Shown: in pieces, positions 56,333 through 64,000 of the stretch | Layout: each line of letters begins with the position of its first letter | How positions within the stretch are numbered: the stretch's first letter is position 1 | Assembly: GCF_000471905.2 (NCBI RefSeq) | Contig: NW_006494865.1 | Location: forward strand, 532,496-596,495 | DNA length: 64,000 nt | Direction: 5' to 3' | Origin: Amborella trichopoda | Taxonomy: Eukaryota; Streptophyta; Magnoliopsida; Amborellales; Amborellaceae | The notes under the pieces: generated by a model | The model's database searches: none | What the model was told of the DNA's origin: nothing | Seen by the model: the letters and a program-made list of their open reading frames with translations, nothing else | Made by a program: the position numbers and the translations under genes

Positions 56333-57630
56333 ATAATCTATACGAGTTCAAGCATTGAGGTTCGTTTTGTAAAGCCGATTTGAAGCTTAAAAGAAAAAGC
56401 GGGTCTGTCCTTTGATGTCTATGCTCCGCCCATGCGAAGTATGAAATCGCTCCTTAGGTAGCAACAAGCAAAGCCCAATCCATCTTTTTCCGTTTTCTTG
56501 CTTTTGTAATGAAAATATGAATATTTAATAGAAAGTCTAGAGTAAAGTACGGAAATTTAGAAGCTGCTGCAGAAGGATGCCTAGCAAACCTTGGTTAGAG
56601 TGTAAGGCGAAAAGCTCAACTTTACCACCCTCAACAAACCATTGAAAGCCAGGACAAAAGAAAAGCAAGAAAAAGAAAAGAAAAGGAAGCATTAGCTTGA
56701 CTTCACTCGTTCTTAGCTTAACGACTGAACTCGTTGTCTTAAACGTTGGCGGAGCGTTAAGAAAGAGAAAGCGTTCTCGCTCGAGAGAACGCATAACAAA
56801 AGAAAGAGACCTGCACATAGCAAAGAAGCGATTGAAGGTTGGGCATTTTTTAAGCTTAAAAGGTGTGCCCCGAAAGAACTTTTAGTGAAACTGCTCTCTT
56901 TTTGCGTTGCTCTTGGTAAGCAAGCTACCTTGCATTCTAAAGCTCAAAGTTTAGCGAAGAGAAGAAAGCAACTTAGTGCGAAATGAGAGTGGAAAGAAGT
57001 GGCAGAGATGAGGGTAGGCAAGGTTTGCTGACTCGTTGAGTTGCTGCTTTGATAGTAGCATAAGAGGTTACTTAGCTTAGCATCTTAGCTCGATAGAGCT
57101 AAGGCAGGGAGAAGAAAGCGGCAACAGCTTCTTGCTGAGCGACATGCTTACTATCTGCTTCTATCTTCACTTAAGCCTCCTGTTTGGTTTGCTAGCACAA
57201 CTTTGAAAGTCGAAGACAACGAACAAGTAGAAGGAGAAGCAAGGTATGAAGCTACAACTACTTCTACACCTTAGCTTTTTAAGCTAAGATAGAAAGTTTA
57301 TAATCTTGCTTGGAATGCTTAAGAGTGCTTTTTTTCTTTGGCTCTGCTTGGTACACTTAAGAGTGCTTTTACTCTTTAGAGGGCTTTGACGCTTGTTACT
57401 TTGTTGCTTAGCTTCAACGGTTTCCAGCTTTGCGCTTCACTCACTTACGTTAGTTTAGGGCAAGACACATTCAATCCTTCGCTTTGCTTACACCTTTTGT
57501 TGACTCGTGGAGCTGCTGCTTTGATAGTAGAATAAGAGGATTAAGACAAAGAGGAGAAGAAGAGGTTACTAGGTAGCTGACCCCTCTAGGCTACGGAGCC
57601 AAGCGGAGCTGAGCAAAGCGGCTTAGCTGA

Positions 57631-57790
57631 CTAAGCTATAGAAAGACAAAAAAAGGTGCAGAAACAAGAGGCAAAGACAAGTAAGGTGTAGAAGTGGCTT
57701 ACTTAACTAAGCTATGGAAAGACAAGAACAGGTGTAGAGCTCAAGAGGCAAAGACAAGAAAGGTGTAGAAGTGGCTTACACTGACTAAGC
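57631..57790 (+). repeat. 76-78 bp tandem repeat, about 2 copies
   Basis: 'ctaagctat.gaaagac' begins at 57631 and 57707, with a partial third at 57785. Each unit carries 'caagaggcaaagacaag' and 'aggtgtagaagtggcttac'. Confidence 0.8.
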
Positions 57791-59690
57791 TAAGCCAAAG
57801 AAAATCCGATCTAATGTGTAGAAGTATCTTAGCTCGATAGAGCAAAGGGAATGATTGACTGCTTCCACTGTAGCTTCGCTTCGCTCACTTACGTTAGTTT
57901 AGGGCATCAACAACCTAACTCCTCCCTTCGCTACGCTTATTGCCTTCTGCGTCGCTTTCTTTCTTCTACCAACAAGCTAAGGAGTTGAACGAAGACACAC
58001 GCTTTTGCTTCGCTCGTTTAAGTTAGGGCAACGTCTATACCTTCGCTACACTTTCTTTGTGCCTTCGCTTTGCTTATGCCTGTCACTAACTCGTTTGCTA
58101 GCACAGCTTTGAAAGTTGATTTTCTAGCGCAGCTTTGAAAGTATAATATTTGCAAGGTACGAAGGAGAGGAGAAGCAAGGGCAAGAAAAGAAGCAAGGTC
58201 CACATAAGTAAGGGCAGGAGTGGTTGGTCACTTGGTCAATTGTAGTGTCGAGACCAAGTTGAGTGAGCCCAGTAGCCTTAATAAGTAGTGGAATCCCGCA
58301 CTACTATGAGGAGTTTGAAGCTTGTGGAGGCGGAGGAAATAGCACTAGCGGCAGAGCTAGAGAGTAGAAGCCTAGATTGCTCCTGTGGATGACCCTACTT
58401 AGCCTTCACCACAAGTGATGGACGCTCGTGTCTTTCACCTCGACCCAGTACCCAAACTTGTTGACAGAGCCTATTGATTGATAGTCCCATAATGTATGTA
58501 CATAGGAGTATAAGCCTCGGTGAATGAGCCAAGGTTCCTTACTTCCATTTGCTCTAGCTTGAATGCTGAGCTAGCATATTGGGTGCACTATTTGTTGAGG
58601 AGCTAACTTAAAATAATCTATATTCTTTCCCCTCCCAAGGCGGAGCATATCGCTACTGAAATGAACCTGTTTTGGCAAATGCTCTACCAAGCTGTACATC
58701 TTAGAGCTTAAGCCCACGATTGACCTTCACATCTCATTCGAAAGCGGTAGGCTAACTGAATGTGGAGTGAAAGCACATCTTTGAAAGGAGCCAGATTGAT
58801 TTCTATTCTATCAATAAGGTAGGTCGCCTAGAAAGGATAGCTTGTCCAAGAAAGGGACTCAAAGGAAAATGGCTTCCAAGGAAGGAGAAGGTGGTTAGTC
58901 GACTAAAAGTTAGAGTTAGAGGACCAAGTTGTCGTGTAGCGGAGATGCAGACCAAGTCGAAGTGCAACACATATTCATTATGGTTCCTCTATTTTTTGTG
59001 AGAGAGCTAATCAAACGGGAGGGCACTCAACCCCATGAGCGAGTGACGAAGGAAGAAGGGCCATGACTAAGGCCAAATTCAAAGTATGATCTTTATATTA
59101 TAAGTAAGAGGGGTTCAGGGATTAGGAAGAAGATAATGATTTGCTTATATAAAGAAAGTCTATTGCGATGAGACTTGAGCGAAATTTCTCTTTTAGGTCG
59201 GGGGTGAAGTATGAATTGGGTGTCGTTCCCGCAGTGGCACGTTCAGGGGCCTACTTAACTGTGCAGGAGCTTCTACCCAATGAAACAAGGCGAGAGCGGA
59301 TATGCTACCAGAGCTGATACGGAGCTATTGCGCACCATAGCTATGCCTTGAAAAGTGAATGCGGGGCGATCTCAATCAACATCATCTGGATATGGTTCAA
59401 CCTCGGTCCTCAGGCTCTCGATCTGGATCTTTAGGGTGCTTTCTCCGTTTGTCTCGAATGCCTGTGCTAGAGAAGCAAAGATCATATATTGATGCGTGTA
59501 TCGTACTGCTGTTATCCAAACAATGATTTAGCTCGAAAGAGAAATTGGCTATCAGCCTGAGCTTGGCTTGGCAAATCCCCCTTTTAAAGGCCCTTTGTGT
59601 GTAATAAATCTATAAATCTGAGGATATAAACCGCGTTTGAGGCCGCTAGGGCGACGCCCAAAAATGTACTTTTAGTTAAGGTATTTCTTA

Positions 59691-61480
59691 TTTAATTCAT
59701 ATCTCTGAGCTTGTGTGGCCAAGCAAATGATCCTCAAGGAAGACCGGTAGAAATACCCGATCTTGCCTACTGGGTATCAAAATACAACCGGCCAGTATCA
59801 AAATACAAGCAATTGACCAGGATATTGTGTACATAACTCTACGATGGGCTTTGCAAAGCCCAACATGAATTATTTTGATAGACAATCAAACGGTCACTTA
59901 TTTGTGTACACAAGTCGGCACTCGAAAGGTATATATACTCGGCACACAAAATACCTGTAACACAAGTGTATACTCATATTGTAGACCCTGGTACTACAAT
60001 ATGTATTAAGTGAATTTTGTATACAACTGTGTAGTATCAAAATACATATTGTATTAAGTTGGCACTGCATCACACAGCTCAGTATATACATCTCATATAC
60101 ATGTACCATCTTGTATGTGGTACCGACTAGATATGTGGTTTCTCGATACAACTTGTGTACACATATGTAGATGTGCACATCAATATGTATTTGTGTGCAC
60201 GTTGGATGTATTTTGTGTACATTTGCGTACAAATATAGTAATTGTACATGTACATGTACACAGATGTATGAACCAGATTTGTACATCAACCGGTATACCG
60301 AGTGTACTGGTATACATACATGTGTACAATTGTACATTGTACAGATATGTACATGAACATCAACAGATACACAACACAGATATTTGTAACTGTATTTGTA
60401 CAAATATCTATGTGTAATTGTATATACATGCACAATGGTGTACAAATACATGTACAAATATACATGTGGATATTGTGTATGTACATGTATATTTGTAAAT
60501 ATACCGGTTGTATATTGTTGTACAAATATATGTACAATATTTGTATATGTAGATATTAATATCTACATGTATGTACATTTGTAGATACATACGTGTACAA
60601 CCATGTACTTGTACACGTACATGCATCGATACATGTACATGTACACGTACATGTACGTGTAGATACATCTATGTATATGTACATATACATGTACAATATA
60701 CGTGTATATGTATTTGTACATGTACAAATATACATGTGTATGTACATTAGTACATTTTACAATGTACATGCACATTGTATAAATGGACGTACACGTACAT
60801 ATGTACAATGTACATGACATGTATGTATACAATGTACATTATACATATTCATGGTAGATGTTGTGTACATTGTACGTGTACACGTACGTGTGCATGTACA
60901 TGTACATGTACATATACATGTACATGTAGATGTATATACAATATCAAAATATTATGTATATGTACATCTGTACATGTATTGTGTACATGTACACACATGG
61001 TTGTACACACACGATATGTACACGTACAAATACATATCTACACGTACTCAACCAGTTGTACATACAACATGTATAATACATTAAATGTGTACATGTACAT
61101 TTGTACATATCTGTACACGTATTATTATACCTGTTGATGTACATGTACAATATAGTACATATTGTACATGTGTACGAAAAATACATGTACATGTGCATAT
61201 ATATCTATAAATACAGATCTTGATACATGTACAGGTACATATTTACATATGTACATGTGTACATTATTATTGTACACATATGTACATGTGTACATTATTA
61301 ATGTACACATATGTACATGTACATACATGTACATATGTACCAATAGATCAAAACATCTGTACATGTACACTCATATACATGTACCTATAGATCAAAATAC
61401 ATGTACACAAATATACATGTACCATCTCATATGTGTACACACAATATCTCTTACAACCCATATACCCTTCATATACCGGT
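59691..61480. repeat. TGTACA/TACATG-rich self-complementary block
   Basis: About 1.8 kb, dense from about 59920, made largely of overlapping palindromes (TGTACA, ATGTACAT, TACATGTACA). Because the words are their own reverse complement, both strands look alike and give long, meaningless Tyr/Met/Cys/His-rich frames. A second word, 'atcaaaatac', recurs at about 59768, 59794, 60029 and 61391. An 18-bp perfect palindrome, TGGGCTTTGCAAAGCCCA, sits at 59844-59861. It is not a regular tandem array. Origin unknown; it separates mitochondrial-like from plastid-derived sequence. Confidence 0.8.
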
Positions 61481-61525
61481 TGTGTACCAAAATACACAAT
61501 TCCAGTTTGTGTATTATGGTACACA
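61481..61525. other. 19-bp hairpin at the psaA junction
   Basis: TGTGTACCAAAATACACAA (61481-61499) and TTGTGTATTATGGTACACA (61507-61525) are inverted copies with one mismatch and a 7-base loop. The right arm overlaps the first recognisable psaA codons (from 61515). Confidence 0.85.
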
Positions 61526-62624
61526 ACTCTCGTTGTTCACACACCACATGTAGATCAGTGGATTTCTCATAGTTGGCGCTTCTACACATGCAGCTATTTT
61601 TATGGTAATAGACTATGATCCAATTACTCGATACAATGACCTTTTAGATCGTGTCCTTAGGCTCCACGAGGTAATCATATCACACCTCAACTGGGCATGT
61701 ATATTTCTAGGCTTTCATAGTTTTGGCCTGTATATTCATAATGATACCCTGAGCGCTTTGGCGTGTCCTCAAGATATGCTTTCAAATACCGCTATACAAG
61801 TACAACCCATCTTTGCTCAATGGATACAAAACACTCATGCTTTAGTACGTGGTGCAACAGCTCTTGGAACAACAAGCACTAGTTTGACTCGGGGAGGTGG
61901 TGATTTAGTAGCAGTAGGGGGAAAAGTAGGTTTTTTACCAATTCTACTAGGAATCACATATTTTTAGGTACACCACATTCATGCATTTATGATCCATGTG
62001 ACCGTATTGATACTACTAAAAGGCGTTATGTTTGCTCGTCACTCCCGTTTGATACCTGATAAAGCAAATCTGGGTTTTTGTTTCCCTTGTGATGGACTTG
62101 GAAGAGGGGGAACTTGTCAAGTTTTCACTTGGGATCATGTCTTCTTAGGTCTATTGTGGATGTACAATGCGATTTCGGTAGTAATATTCCATTTTAGTTG
62201 GAAAATGCAGTCGGATGTTGGGTGTAGTATAATCAATCAAGGGGTGGTAACTCATATCATGGGAGGAAACTTTGCACAGAGTTCCATTACAATTAACGGA
62301 AGGCTTCGGGATTTTCTTTGGGCACAGGCCTCTCAGGTGATCCAGTCTTATGGTTCATCATTATCCACATATGCCCTTTTTTTCCTAGGTGCTCATTTTG
62401 TTTGGGCCTTTAGTTTAATGTTTCTATTCAACGACCGCGGTTATTGGCAATAACTTATTGAATCCATCGTTTGGGCTCATAACAAATTAAAAGTTGCTCC
62501 TGCTACTCAGCCTAGAGCCTTGAGCATTGTCCAAGGACGTGCTGTAGGAGTAACCCATTACATTTTGGGTGGAATTGCCACAACATGGCCATTCTTCTTA
62601 GCAAGAATTCTTGCAGTAGGATAA
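61515..62624 (+). pseudogene. psaA: Plastid-derived psaA, C-terminal half
   Basis: About 369 codons in one unbroken frame, readable from 'YGTQLSLFTHHM' (61515) to the natural stop TAA (62622-62624). Blocks include '[20 protein letters not shown]', '[16 protein letters not shown]', '[20 protein letters not shown]' (cluster-binding Cys region), '[11 protein letters not shown]' and '[20 protein letters not shown]'. PsaA is a reaction-centre subunit of photosystem I in thylakoids, normally about 750 residues; the N-terminal half is absent. Three premature stops occur: TAG 61551, TAG 61965 and TAA 62451, plus many missense changes. No frameshift is seen. It is a decayed plastid insertion, not a gene. 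Confidence 0.95.
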
Positions 62625-62649
62625 CGGCTAAGAGGATTTGAAAGGCATT
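62625..62649 (+). other. psaA-psaB spacer
   Basis: 25 bp between the psaA stop and the first psaB codon, short as in plastid genomes. It shows that the two genes came in as one piece. Confidence 0.8.

Positions 62650-64000
<1,351 letters not shown>

Larger units (their letters stand above)
56113..59690. other. Probable mitochondrial-derived segment (NUMT), non-coding
   Basis: About 3.6 kb of a style unlike its neighbours: recurrent 'cttcgctttgct', 'cacttacgttagtttagggc' (57446, 57889), 'gactcgt.gagctgctgcttt' (57029, 57501), many short inverted repeats and purine-rich stretches. This is the texture of plant mitochondrial intergenic DNA. No mitochondrial protein, rRNA or tRNA gene could be identified. 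58600-58860 and 59180-59470 look like single-copy sequence of unknown content. The assignment is inference from composition and repeat vocabulary; the right limit is approximate. Confidence 0.4.

Noticed and set aside
56113-59690. tRNA or rRNA genes in the mitochondrial-like part
   Set aside because: I looked for tRNA arms and rRNA landmarks on both strands and found none that I could support.
59894-61570. Long Tyr/Met/Cys-rich ORFs on both strands (up to 187 codons)
   Set aside because: They follow from TGTACA/TACATG words, which contain no stop in several frames and are self-complementary. Composition is absurd for a protein.

Overview
The window looks like nuclear DNA of a seed plant, probably an angiosperm. 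It holds no intact host gene that I can support. Almost everything is degenerate LTR retrotransposon, tandem repeat or organelle-derived DNA. The evidence is plant-type Ty3/gypsy lineages (Ogre/Tat-like elements with a second RNase H, and a chromovirus primed by initiator tRNA-Met), three arrays of an AT-rich satellite of about 443 bp, a stretch resembling plant mitochondrial intergenic DNA, and a decayed psaA-psaB plastid segment. Two assembly gaps occur (9582-9907 and 35352-35371).  Layout, left to right. 1-2290 is a plus-strand LTR end and a coiled-coil pseudo-ORF. 2290-about 6730 is a minus-strand gag-protease element (A) that meets it tail to tail. 7958-8460 and 12098-12545 are two copies of a direct repeat; between them sits a probable solo LTR (8471-11944) with TG/CA ends, near-matching 5-bp flanks, and two internal minisatellites. 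13245-24105 is the most complete Ogre/Tat-like element on the plus strand (B): LTR end, primer-binding site, gag, repeated zinc knuckles, RT, RNase H, a second RNase H, integrase and polypurine tract, all with stop codons. 24106-26945 is satellite array 1. 26946-36639 holds two further copies of the family of B. The first (C) is cut inside gag and joined to the middle of the LTR of the second (D). The gag of D is interrupted by about 3 kb (roughly 85 copies) of a 35-bp tandem repeat. 36640-51245 is satellite again (arrays 2 and 3), split by a 9.5-kb element E (38906-48366) with both LTRs and no gag.  51246-56112 is a minus-strand chromovirus fragment (F). Its integrase C-terminal half and polypurine tract lie upstream of a single LTR, and gag, protease, RT and the integrase N-terminal half lie downstream, so it reads as circularly permuted. 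56113-about 59690 resembles plant mitochondrial DNA. 59691-61480 is a self-complementary TGTACA-rich block. 61515-64000 is plastid psaA (C-terminal half) and psaB (running off the window), with nonsense codons and frameshifts.  The elements do not form a pathway. They record nested insertion, illegitimate recombination and satellite growth. The most interesting items are the permuted chromovirus, the 35-bp array inside gag, the organelle-derived stack with a long hairpin at its junction, and the satellite split cleanly by element E. Names of families and lineages are recognised by eye from motifs; no database search was possible.
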